Positions 1 to 7,901 of a stretch of DNA of 64,000 nucleotides are shown here, piece after piece. The translations under genes were made by a program, and so were the position numbers. Source of the stretch: Pyrobaculum oguniense TE7. Lineage in GTDB: Archaea > Thermoproteota > Thermoprotei > Thermoproteales > Thermoproteaceae. The notes beneath the pieces were generated by a model. The model ran no database searches, was not told the DNA's origin, and saw nothing but the letters and a program-made list of their open reading frames with translations. The first letter of the stretch is position 1, and each line of letters begins with the position of its first letter. The DNA lies in the NCBI GenBank assembly GCA_000247545.1, contig CP003316.1, forward strand, positions 467,233-531,232. The letters are read 5' to 3'.

Positions 1-494
1 ACACCGCCGCCGTGACTTATGGCGGTGTGCTTAAAATTTTGACCAACCCATTCCGCGTCGAGCCGCTGAAGATTCAACTACCGCCTTTCTACATAGTTCT
101 GCTACCGCGGCTTGGGACAACCGGGGAGATCGTGAAAGACGTCAGGGCGCTACTTGGGAAGAGAAAATCGGCTACGTGGGTCATAGAAGCAATCGGCAAA
201 GTGGTTGAGGAGGCGGAGGGTTGTCTCAGAGCAGGCGACTTGGAGTGCTTAGGCGAACTTATGGATATTAACAACTGGCTCCTCGGCGCCTTGGGAGTTG
301 TGGATGGCAGAGTCGTGGATCTACTGGGCATGTTAAAGCCGTTTATATATGGGGGGAAGATAAGCGGAGCGGGCAGAGGAGGCGTTGTCATATTAATACC
401 AAAAGAGGGGGATGTGGTGTCAAGAATCCTCAAGGGTCTTGGATACCCCTACTACAAAGTCTCTGTTTATCCCAAAGGCGCAGGAGAGGTATGA
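1..494 (+). CDS. mvk: Mevalonate kinase-like GHMP kinase, C-terminal part (5' end outside window)
   Basis: The frame is open from the first bases of the window, so the gene begins upstream; the GTG at 12 is not a convincing start. The visible part has the GHMP-kinase C-terminal glycine motif KISGAGRGGVV (about residues 116-126 counted from 12) and a preceding helix with LMDINNWLLGALGVV, as in mevalonate kinases. The segment VTYGGVLK near the beginning matches the region just after the ATP-binding half of these enzymes. The expected role is ATP-dependent phosphorylation of mevalonate for isoprenoid lipids. Another GHMP kinase cannot be excluded without the N-terminus. The stop overlaps the next start (ATGA). 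Confidence 0.68.
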   Translation, partial: TAAVTYGGVLKILTNPFRVEPLKIQLPPFYIVLLPRLGTTGEIVKDVRALLGKRKSATWVIEAIGKVVEEAEGCLRAGDLECLGELMDINNWLLGALGVVDGRVVDLLGMLKPFIYGGKISGAGRGGVVILIPKEGDVVSRILKGLGYPYYKVSVYPKGAGEV

Positions 495-727
495 TACAGG
501 TCTTCGGCCTACTCGGGCTAGCACTCATAATAGCTGCGTGGGCTGTGAATATTGCAAGAAACAGCCCGCCGCCGCCTTTAGACTTGACACTGCTCTACTT
601 CATTGGAAGTGTGTTTCTCACACTATACGCCGTCTTGCTAGGCGACGTGGTTTTCACAGTGCTTAACGCCCTCTCTGGTATCCTCTCGTTTATAAACTTG
701 GTCAGGGCCTTACGTATTAAAACTTGA
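491..727 (+). CDS. Small three-helix membrane protein
   Basis: This 78-residue protein is mostly hydrophobic, with about three membrane segments (residues 2-22, 31-50, 53-72). It starts at the ATGA overlap with the kinase-like gene, so the two are translationally coupled. The layout recalls small PQ-loop/SemiSWEET-sized proteins, but no diagnostic motif is visible. Function unknown. Confidence 0.65.
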   Translation: MIQVFGLLGLALIIAAWAVNIARNSPPPPLDLTLLYFIGSVFLTLYAVLLGDVVFTVLNALSGILSFINLVRALRIKT

Positions 728-741
728 GAGTGTCCTAGCAC

Positions 742-1527
742 ATGGCTCGTAGGCCGAAAGTGGGCGAAAAGGCGTACCACCTACTCTTGGCGCCTGGGGA
801 AGTGCCTAGGTATGTTCTACTGCCAGGAGACCCCGGGAGAGTGCCGCTAATAGCAGAGATGTGGGACGAGAAGCGAGAGATAGCTAAAAATAGAGAGTTC
901 GTGACGTGGGTTGGCAGGTACAAGGGCGTGCCTATTGCTGCTACCTCTACTGGCATCGGCTCAGGTTCCACCGCCATTGCAGTAGAGGAGCTTCTCTATG
1001 TCGGCGCAGACACTTTCATAAGGGTTGGAACCACGGGCGCCCTCAGAAGAGAAATTAAACTTGGCGATTTAATAATTGGGACAGCAGCTGTGAGATGGGA
1101 CGGCGCGTCCCGTTGGTATGCACCTCTTGAGTATCCCGCAGTAGCTCACTGGGTTGTGGTATTGGCTTTAGTAAAGGCCGCGGAGTCTCTAGGCGTGAGG
1201 TTCCATGTAGGTATTGTGGCATCTACAGACTCTTTCTACGTGGGCCAAGAGAGGCCGGGCCATGGGGGGTATATGCCTCCTTGGGCAAGGGGGCTGATTG
1301 AGACGCTTAGGAATTTGAGAGTGTTATCATTCGAAATGGAGTCCGCCACAATCTATACCCTAGCCTCGATATACGGGGCAAGGGCAGGCGGCGTCTACGC
1401 GGCAATCGCTAATCGCGAGACTGACGAGTTTGAGCCTGAGGTAGGAGTAAGCGACGCCGTAAGAGTGGCCAACGAGGCTGTGAGGATACTCGCCGAGTAT
1501 GATAATCAAGGCAGTTTACGTCCGTGA
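742..1527 (+). CDS. udp: Uridine phosphorylase (nucleoside phosphorylase family NP-I)
   Basis: The product probably splits uridine or related nucleosides with phosphate, giving base plus ribose-1-phosphate in the cytoplasm. Seen in the 261-residue protein: the phosphate-binding LLPGDPGRVP (about 26-35), the glycine-rich TGIGSGSTAIAVEEL (about 71-85), RVGTTGAL, and the substrate-binding FEMESATIYTLAS near residue 195. Length fits the family. It lies 15 bases after the small membrane gene. The BMP-type nucleoside importer at 6-10.6 kb would supply its substrate, though it is not in the same operon. Purine versus pyrimidine specificity cannot be fixed from sequence alone. Confidence 0.88.
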   Translation: MARRPKVGEKAYHLLLAPGEVPRYVLLPGDPGRVPLIAEMWDEKREIAKNREFVTWVGRYKGVPIAATSTGIGSGSTAIAVEELLYVGADTFIRVGTTGALRREIKLGDLIIGTAAVRWDGASRWYAPLEYPAVAHWVVVLALVKAAESLGVRFHVGIVASTDSFYVGQERPGHGGYMPPWARGLIETLRNLRVLSFEMESATIYTLASIYGARAGGVYAAIANRETDEFEPEVGVSDAVRVANEAVRILAEYDNQGSLRP

Positions 1528-1735
1528 CGTGGCTATCCTAGAGATAGACCTAGAGCCATGCGCAGACGTCTTCATCTTCAAAGTTAAAAACAACGAGATA
1601 GAATTATGCGGTAAGTCTCTTGTCCTATCAGAGACATTGGCGAATTTTAGAAAGGGACTACTGGTCATGAATAAGCAACCTTTCTTCGTCGAGTGCGAAG
1701 ATGGGGAGTGCGTGGCCGCGAGGGCACAGATATAA
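1499..1735 (+). CDS. Hypothetical protein, 78 aa
   Basis: This small predicted beta-rich protein has five cysteines or so and an acidic C-terminal ECEDGECV stretch. Its ATG at 1499 overlaps the end of the uridine phosphorylase gene by 29 bases. No domain is recognised; it may be an artefact of the overlap, but the frame stays open and ends just before the next gene. Confidence 0.5.
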   Translation: MIIKAVYVRDVAILEIDLEPCADVFIFKVKNNEIELCGKSLVLSETLANFRKGLLVMNKQPFFVECEDGECVAARAQI

Positions 1736-1758
1736 AAACTGCCCCTAGCGACGTCATC

Positions 1759-2178
1759 ATGGACATAGTGGTGGCGGCGTACAACGTCAGTTCAGTCCCC
1801 AAAATGCTTGAGTTAGCCAAGATCACCTACGGGTTTGGGCTGAGGCGTTTTGTGTTAATTAAAGTCTTCGGCGCAGCGGCGCAACAGATAGGAGACCTCT
1901 TTAAACTGGCATTTAAATTAGGGGGCGAGGTTCTTGTATTCAATGATATCAACGACGCATTGGATGTGCTTAAGCCCGATGTGGTATATGCCCTAGGTGG
2001 CAAAGGGGTTAAGCCTGTGGAGCGGGCCGAGGGGAGGATCTTCTTGCTGGTGCACGGAGCTGACTTGCCCTTCTCTCCGAGAGAGCTCCCCCCAAACGCC
2101 GTTGCTGTATATGCCGTGGAGAGGGATATAGGCTCTGCTGGCCAGCTGGCTATCGCGCTTTACAAGCTTCTAGGATAG
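1759..2178 (+). CDS. Conserved hypothetical protein, alpha/beta fold
   Basis: The start is set at ATG 1759 (MDIVVAAYNVSS); an upstream in-frame start at 1693 would add an unlikely basic leader inside the previous gene. At 139 residues it shows alternating strands and helices and the segments VVYALGGKGVKP and LLVHGADLPFSPRELPPNA. These look like an archaeal SPOUT/Rossmann-like small protein, but I cannot name it. It converges on nadC-nadX with a 9-base overlap. Confidence 0.6.
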   Translation: MDIVVAAYNVSSVPKMLELAKITYGFGLRRFVLIKVFGAAAQQIGDLFKLAFKLGGEVLVFNDINDALDVLKPDVVYALGGKGVKPVERAEGRIFLLVHGADLPFSPRELPPNAVAVYAVERDIGSAGQLAIALYKLLG

Positions 2179-3720
2179 CACGGCGAAGGTGCCCACGAAT
2201 ATGCGCCCGCCTTTTAGAAACCTCGCGGCGTTCTTTAAGGTGTTATACAGCGACAGCGCCGCGGTAAAGCTGGTGGCGCCCTCGGCCTCGTTCTCTACCC
2301 GGAGATAGGCGTGGCCCCAGTTGTGGACAATCTCCACTTCGTGTATAATGCGGCCGGGCGGCGCATCGCCTCTGATCTCCACTTCAACACTCCGTGCGCC
2401 AGCCAGTTTGTAAGTCATGGACATGTTGAGGCTCTGTGGGTGCTTCCAATACAGCTCCGTTACGTCTCCCCCCTCCACCTCTTTAAACACTGCCTTGTGC
2501 ACTACGTGCCTCACCTTGCCACCGGTGGATGCCACTATGTCCACCCCTCCGGCGGCTCCCGAAATCATGAAGACGTAGCCCCCGCCACAGCGGGGTAGTT
2601 TTGAGATGGCGCCTGTAGAGGCCACAACCAAGTGCCTCCCGGCTTCGAGAACTTTGCACCCGTATTCAAGCACTGCAGAGGCGCCGGCGGCTTCGACCAC
2701 GATTTCAGAAACTTTGATCAACTCGTCAATAGAGCCGACGCACTTAACGCCATGCGTTCTCTCCGCCTCGGCGCACTTCTCCCTGTCAATGTCGTATACA
2801 GCAACGAATTTAACTTCGCCGTCTTCCTTGGCGAGCTCCAGCAAGGCCCTCCCCAGCCTCCCGTAGCCTATTAACCCCACCCTGATCCTAGAATCGACGA
2901 TTTCAAGGGACATATCCAGCGCGGGCGCGCTGTGGGTCAGTCTGCCGATAGATATCACGTCTACGTAAGGCGCGTATAAGTGGACGTTGTCCTCAGTAAC
3001 GCCGCCGGAGGCCTCTAGAACTACCCTCTGCCTCAAGCCTCTGGATTCTAATATTTCGCTTACCTTCCTCACGTCATCTGGCGTCATGTTGTCGAGCATT
3101 ACGACGTCGAATCCTAGCTCCGCTGCCTTTACAGCTTCGTCGACGCTACTTACTTCGATCTCCCTCTTCTGGATAAAGGACGTCTGCGCCTTTGCTAGCT
3201 CTTCTAGTGTTGTAAAGGCTTTGTGATTGTCCTTGAATATTGCGGCATCGCTAAGAGAAAAGCGGTGGGGATCGCCACCGCCTATCATAACGGCCTTTTT
3301 CTCAATATATCTGAGGAACGGCAAGGTTTTCCTCGTGGCGGCCACCACCACCTTCGGATTCGCCGACCTAGCCTTTAGTACAAGCTTTCTAGTAAAGGTA
3401 GCTATTCCGGACGCGTGCATGAGCAGATTGAGGAGGACGCGCTCCACTTTTAACACGTCAGGTGCGCCTCCCCTAAAGCATAAAACCACGGAGCCCTGCC
3501 CCACTGGGGATCCGTCGGGAAGACGACGGGTTATTTCAAATCTGAGCAGTTCTAGAAACTCAACAGCCTCTTCTACACCAGCTACCACCCCCTCCTCCTT
3601 TGCTACTACGCAAGCCTCCACCGGCTTATCCGGCACGGCGAGGGATGCCCAGTCCACAAACGGGATATCACGACGTAGTTCCTCCAGAAGCTCGTAGGCG
3701 AAGAGCCTAGCCTCTATCAT
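2170..3720 (-). CDS. nadC-nadX: NadC-NadX fusion: quinolinate phosphoribosyltransferase plus L-aspartate dehydrogenase
   Basis: Residues 1-278 are a nicotinate-nucleotide pyrophosphorylase (NadC): KDNHKAFTTLEEL, VVMLDNMTPDDV, LEASGGVTEDNV and the ISIGRLTHSAPALDMS end motif. Residues 281-516 start with a Rossmann fingerprint (VGLIGYGRLGRAL) and continue as a NadX-type L-aspartate dehydrogenase, ending in the small-domain VHNWGHAYLRVEN. The chain therefore carries the first step (aspartate to iminoaspartate) and the third step (quinolinate to NaMN) of de novo NAD synthesis, while the adjacent NadA supplies the middle step. The ATG overlaps the nadA stop (ATGA). No frameshift or linker stop is seen, so the fusion is genuine. 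Confidence 0.93.
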   Translation of the reverse strand: MIEARLFAYELLEELRRDIPFVDWASLAVPDKPVEACVVAKEEGVVAGVEEAVEFLELLRFEITRRLPDGSPVGQGSVVLCFRGGAPDVLKVERVLLNLLMHASGIATFTRKLVLKARSANPKVVVAATRKTLPFLRYIEKKAVMIGGGDPHRFSLSDAAIFKDNHKAFTTLEELAKAQTSFIQKREIEVSSVDEAVKAAELGFDVVMLDNMTPDDVRKVSEILESRGLRQRVVLEASGGVTEDNVHLYAPYVDVISIGRLTHSAPALDMSLEIVDSRIRVGLIGYGRLGRALLELAKEDGEVKFVAVYDIDREKCAEAERTHGVKCVGSIDELIKVSEIVVEAAGASAVLEYGCKVLEAGRHLVVASTGAISKLPRCGGGYVFMISGAAGGVDIVASTGGKVRHVVHKAVFKEVEGGDVTELYWKHPQSLNMSMTYKLAGARSVEVEIRGDAPPGRIIHEVEIVHNWGHAYLRVENEAEGATSFTAALSLYNTLKNAARFLKGGRIFVGTFAVLS

Positions 3721-4697
3721 GTAAACTCAAGCATTCGCCTTATAGCCGCCCTGGCGCGGCGGGCTACCTCCTCGGGGACAACCACTCTGTACACCTCATC
3801 TCTCAACGAGCGGTATACTTTCTCCAAGGTTATCAACTTCATGTACTCGCAGACGGCGTCCTCGGCGGCTGGGATGTACTCCTTGCCCGGTGCCTCTTTC
3901 TCAAGCCTATCGATAATCCCCACCTCCGTAGCTACGATAAACTTCCTCGCGGGGGACTGCCTCACATACTTCACCATACCCTCAGTGGAGAGGAACTTAG
4001 GCTCCACTCCCATTTTGGGCAAGGCTAAGAGACATGCCGTGCCGCATCCGCACTCTGGGTGTACTAAAACTTCGGCATCTCTATGTAACTTAATCTTAGT
4101 CAATATCTTTTCAGATGTTATTCTTGCATGTACGTGGCACTCCCCCTCCCAAATCTCTATATCCCTTCCTGTTTTTGCTTTTATGTAAAGCCCAAGGTAT
4201 TTGTCCGGGAGAAATAATACCGGCTTATCTCTAGGCAACGCCTCGATAATCTTTAAACAGTTGGCAGAAGTACATACGTAGTCGGCCAGAGCCTTAACGT
4301 CGGCATAGGTATTAATATATGCCACCACCACGCCGTTTGGATTCCTCTCCTTCCACCTCCTAACCGCCTCCACGTCAACAGAAGAAGCCAGGCTACAACC
4401 AGCGTTTAAATCGGGTATCAACACCTTCTTATCGGGGTTGAGTATCGCCGCCGTCTCTGCCATGAAATAAACCCCGGCGAATACTATTATGCTTGCCTTT
4501 GTCCTCGTGGCCTCCATAGATAAGTTTAGCGAATCGCCTATGAAGTCGGCTACCTCCTTGACCTCGGGCAACTGGTAATTGTGGGCAAGGACAACAGCGT
4601 TTTTATCCTTTTTCAGCTTAATTATTTCATCCCTCACAGCCCTCCGTCTGTCGTCTTGGTTAAATCGTTTACCTAAATCAAAAATTTCAGATGTCAA
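3717..4697 (-). CDS. nadA: Quinolinate synthase NadA
   Basis: This 326-residue [4Fe-4S] enzyme condenses iminoaspartate with dihydroxyacetone phosphate to quinolinate. The family signature LAHNYQLPEVKEVADFIGDSLNLS is near the N-terminus. The three cluster cysteines lie in NAGCSLASS, HPECGCGTAC and DAVCEYMK. The reading frame appears to start with TTG at 4697; an AT-rich stretch resembling a TATA box (AAATATATG) lies about 30 bases upstream in the gap to the NAD-kinase-like gene. It is co-oriented and overlapping with nadC-nadX. Confidence 0.95.
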   Translation of the reverse strand: MTSEIFDLGKRFNQDDRRRAVRDEIIKLKKDKNAVVLAHNYQLPEVKEVADFIGDSLNLSMEATRTKASIIVFAGVYFMAETAAILNPDKKVLIPDLNAGCSLASSVDVEAVRRWKERNPNGVVVAYINTYADVKALADYVCTSANCLKIIEALPRDKPVLFLPDKYLGLYIKAKTGRDIEIWEGECHVHARITSEKILTKIKLHRDAEVLVHPECGCGTACLLALPKMGVEPKFLSTEGMVKYVRQSPARKFIVATEVGIIDRLEKEAPGKEYIPAAEDAVCEYMKLITLEKVYRSLRDEVYRVVVPEEVARRARAAIRRMLEFT

Positions 4698-4748
4698 CGC
4701 CTTTGTAGACTAGGTTGTGTGAATTATTTTCATATATTTTTGTAAAGG

Positions 4749-5633
4749 CTATTGAACGCTGTAGATCTTCTGACGGGGATTGGTGGGATCCAGCATCGCC
4801 TTCACCAAGCCCAGTTGCCGCAGTTGCTTTAAGATGCTTCTCACCGCTCTGGGAGAAAGCGAGGTGATGGCCGATATCTCAGACACTGTCAGGGGCCCCC
4901 TCTCGGCGAGTAGCTTCTTGATGAGCTGGGCACTTGGCGGCAACTTGGCCTCGGCTACATGTACCCTTTCTCTAACCATTAGGCGCGCCACACCGGCGGT
5001 TTTAACAACGACGTGGGGACCTGCCGGAATTTCAGAAGCCCCGTCTGCTATGACTATAGGTCTCACTCTACCTTTTATATCTCTAATCTCCACGACAGCT
5101 TCTTGGGGGACTATGTATGCCCGCCTCCCCATGGCAGAGTTCACGGGCACAATCTCCACTGCCCTCACGCCGAGGTCAATTATTGGGCCGCCAGCCGAGA
5201 GGGCGTATGCTGTGGAGCCCAGCGGCGACGCTACCAACACGCCGTCGCCTAAGTCGTTGAAAATAAAGACACCGTTTATGTACAGCGAATATCGCAGAAA
5301 GGTGGCCGACTTCTCGGGGAACACCGCCACCTCATTTACGGCCACTACTTGGCCATGTGCTGACTCGGCCATAAGCCTTGGGATTTCTGCCACCTTGCAC
5401 TTGGCATTTTCCAAATCAGGGAGCTCCCGCACGTCGAAAGCTGCGAGCTTAACATCTACGCCCGGCGGCGCAATGCCGACAACAACCCTATCTGTCTCCC
5501 TTAGGGTTTTAAGTATGTCCTTATCCCTTCCATAAACTGCCACTATCCCCGCCTCTGGGCTTACCCTGACGCCGTATTTCTCAAAAAGCTCTTTTAAAAT
5601 AGGGCTCTCAGTATAGGCCTCGTTAAAACACAT
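4749..5633 (-). CDS. NAD kinase-like protein fused to a winged helix-turn-helix
   Basis: Residues about 95-225 match the ATP-NAD kinase C-terminal domain: VNEVAVF, GDGVLVASPLGSTAYALSAGGPI and IADGASEI. The N-terminal glycine motif (GGDG in active enzymes) appears only as VYGRDKDILK, so the usual substrate/metal loop is altered. Residues about 232-294 form a MarR-type winged helix (LTVSEISAITSLSPRAVRSILKQL). The layout suggests an NAD(P)-sensing regulator rather than, or in addition to, a kinase. It lies 51 bases upstream of nadA and 6 bases after hsp20. Regulation of the nad genes is my inference. Confidence 0.85.
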   Translation of the reverse strand: MCFNEAYTESPILKELFEKYGVRVSPEAGIVAVYGRDKDILKTLRETDRVVVGIAPPGVDVKLAAFDVRELPDLENAKCKVAEIPRLMAESAHGQVVAVNEVAVFPEKSATFLRYSLYINGVFIFNDLGDGVLVASPLGSTAYALSAGGPIIDLGVRAVEIVPVNSAMGRRAYIVPQEAVVEIRDIKGRVRPIVIADGASEIPAGPHVVVKTAGVARLMVRERVHVAEAKLPPSAQLIKKLLAERGPLTVSEISAITSLSPRAVRSILKQLRQLGLVKAMLDPTNPRQKIYSVQ

Positions 5634-5639
5634 CCAGTG

Positions 5640-5981
5640 TTACCCGCGCACGGGTATCCTAATTTCTTCTTCCTTTACCTTCTTCGCGGTTATTATCAAC
5701 ACGCCGTTTCTGTACAGCGCAGAGACGGTGGAGGGGTCTATCTTCACGGGTAGGCGAATGAACTTTGAGTATCTTCTATCACCCCTGGAGCCCTCGGCGC
5801 GTATCCCGGTGCCGTCCTTCGTCACTGAGAGGGCTATGTCACTTGGCTCAAGCCCGGGCATGTCGATCTCCACTTTTACCTCCTCGCCCTCTTCAGAAAG
5901 CCTATACTCCTTCTTTAAGTCCTCTACCATTTTCTGAAAAGACCTAGAAAATTCTTCTATCATTTTCTTGATCTCCTCCAT
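5640..5981 (-). CDS. hsp20: Small heat shock protein (Hsp20/alpha-crystallin)
   Basis: The 113-residue protein has a short helical N-terminal arm, an alpha-crystallin beta-sandwich (EVKVEIDMPGLEPSDI ... YRNGVLIITAKK) and the C-terminal IxI/V motif (IRIPV) used in oligomer assembly. It acts as an ATP-independent holdase in the cytoplasm. The upstream gap holds an AT-rich TATA-like stretch about 30 bases before the start, so it probably heads its own transcript, with the NAD-kinase-like gene only 6 bases downstream. Confidence 0.93.
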   Translation of the reverse strand: MEEIKKMIEEFSRSFQKMVEDLKKEYRLSEEGEEVKVEIDMPGLEPSDIALSVTKDGTGIRAEGSRGDRRYSKFIRLPVKIDPSTVSALYRNGVLIITAKKVKEEEIRIPVRG

Positions 5982-6009
5982 GTATCTATGAGAGGGGGGT
6001 GATTTTTAT

Positions 6010-6900
6010 TTATTCTCTCTTAAACGGCTTGCCCAAGGCTCTTGGCGGCTTCGCGCGCCCCATGACCCCCGCTACTATTAGCAAAGTGGCAACGTACGGC
6101 ACCATTCTAGTAATCTCGTATCTCCCCACGCCCATGGTCTGCAACCAGTAAGACAACGCGTCGAAGAAGCCGAATATATAAGCCCCGGCGATGGCGAGGA
6201 GCGGGTTCCAATTGGCAAAAACCACATTGGCCAAGGCTATAAAGCCTCTGCCGGCGGAAATTTCCTTTGTGACAACTGAGAGATACGCTATGCTGAGATA
6301 CGCCCCTGCTACTGCGGCTAAGGCGGACCCGGCGACGGTGGCCAGAAGCCTCACCTTATTTACGTCAACCCCCATGTTAAACGCGGATTCGGGGTCCTCG
6401 CCGCATGCCCGTATAACTATGCCCAGTCTTGTTTTAAAAAGCAGGAACCACGTAAAGACAGCCAGCGCCAGCGCAAAGGTCGCCACGACGTAGGGATCCG
6501 CCTTAGCCCAGTCGGGCACTTGTTTATAGCCGGCTACGCCCCAGTACGCTTGTATGCCGTACGCCACGGCGCCCGCCGCGAAGAGGTTTATCGCGACGCC
6601 GCTGATGATTTGATCCCCGGCTAGGTATGTGGATATATAGCCGTGGACAAGGCCTACTACTATCCCCACGAAAGCTGAGGCCAAGATAGCCAGAAGCGGC
6701 CACAGCGGATCCGGCACTTGGGCCCCCACCTTATACTTCAGGTAGTCGACGAAGAGAGGCCCAGCCAGGGCTCCCAGTAGCATCAGCCCCTCGAGGCCTA
6801 TATTCACCACGCCGCTTCTCTCCGTCAAGATCTCGCCGACGGCGGCTAATAATATCGGCGTAGCGGCGAGCAGGGCTTGTAGAAGAAGCAGGTCTATCAT
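6010..6900 (-). CDS. ABC nucleoside importer, inner-membrane permease (BPD_transp_2 type)
   Basis: This 296-residue protein has about 8 membrane segments. The typical NupQ/BmpC-like start is LLLLQALLAATPILLAAVGEILTERSGV followed by VNIGLEGLM. It pairs with the second permease (4-base overlap) and the double ATPase to move nucleosides or related ligands. It is the last gene of the importer operon. Confidence 0.88.
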   Translation of the reverse strand: MIDLLLLQALLAATPILLAAVGEILTERSGVVNIGLEGLMLLGALAGPLFVDYLKYKVGAQVPDPLWPLLAILASAFVGIVVGLVHGYISTYLAGDQIISGVAINLFAAGAVAYGIQAYWGVAGYKQVPDWAKADPYVVATFALALAVFTWFLLFKTRLGIVIRACGEDPESAFNMGVDVNKVRLLATVAGSALAAVAGAYLSIAYLSVVTKEISAGRGFIALANVVFANWNPLLAIAGAYIFGFFDALSYWLQTMGVGRYEITRMVPYVATLLIVAGVMGRAKPPRALGKPFKRE

Positions 6901-7901
6901 TTTCTCAACAACTGCAACGCGAGGAACAGTATTATTAGGCCTTGGATCACCTTGACGAATTCGTACGGGGTTCCTGCCTCGATCTGCATGTGTCTAGCCC
7001 CCTCTTGCATAATTCCTAGAAATATCGAGGCAAGCACCACTCCCACTGGGTGCCCCCTTCCCAACATCGCCGCGGTGATCCCGTCGAACCCCAATCCGTA
7101 GACATTTGCTAAATTCCTAGCCAAGCTGTAGGAGGGCGGCCTTGCGACTACTTGCAACACGCCGGCGAGACCCGCCGTCACGGAGCCTAGGGCAAATGCT
7201 ACCAAGACGGCCCGCTCAGGTTTTATGCCGTAGGACTTCGCCGCAATTGGGTTGTACCCGCTTACGGAGATTCGGTAGCCCCAAACGCTGTATTTGAGAA
7301 AAATAAGCACTAAAAACGCCGCCGCGTAGGCGATGGGCACCGCGGCTGTGAAATCCGTACCGGGAACCAAGGGCGTGAGCCTCGCGGGCTCCGGCACTTT
7401 TACAGACTCTTCTGGCTGAAGCGGGTTTGCAAACGCCGTGGAGACTGCCATAATAGTTACCCAGTAGGCGACCCAGTTCATCATTATTGTGCTAATAACC
7501 TCGTTTACGCCGCGCCATATCTTCAACACGGCGGGGACGCTAGACCACAGAACTGCCAAGATAAGGCCCATGGCGAAGGCAAGCGGCAAGACGGCCGGCC
7601 CGCCTAACAAATATGCCGCCGCCACCGCCCCCAGGGCGCCCATGTATACTTGCCCCTCTGCCCCTATGTTGAATAGACCAGCCCTTAGCCCAAGCGAAAA
7701 GGTAAGCCCCGTAAGGGCCATCGGAGCGGAGAAGGCAAGGGCGGAGAGGAAGTAGACCCAGTCAGACAGAGGCGTGATCAACATCGCCGAGTAGGACGAC
7801 AGCGGGTCGTATCCAGATATCCACATCAGCGCGGTTCCAACGGCGAAGGCCATAACCAGCGCTGCGGCGATGTTTACAGCAGAGGCGGTCTGAAACCTCA
7901 T
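6897..7901 (-). CDS. ABC nucleoside importer, second permease (BPD_transp_2 type)
   Basis: This 334-residue, roughly 9-helix protein has the family motif LRAGLFNIGAEGQVYMGALGA and the cytoplasmic coupling segment around YNPIAAKSYGIKPERA. Gene order ligand-binding protein, ATPase, permease, permease with 4-base overlaps is the standard BMP/Nup layout. Confidence 0.9.
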   Translation of the reverse strand: MRFQTASAVNIAAALVMAFAVGTALMWISGYDPLSSYSAMLITPLSDWVYFLSALAFSAPMALTGLTFSLGLRAGLFNIGAEGQVYMGALGAVAAAYLLGGPAVLPLAFAMGLILAVLWSSVPAVLKIWRGVNEVISTIMMNWVAYWVTIMAVSTAFANPLQPEESVKVPEPARLTPLVPGTDFTAAVPIAYAAAFLVLIFLKYSVWGYRISVSGYNPIAAKSYGIKPERAVLVAFALGSVTAGLAGVLQVVARPPSYSLARNLANVYGLGFDGITAAMLGRGHPVGVVLASIFLGIMQEGARHMQIEAGTPYEFVKVIQGLIILFLALQLLRK

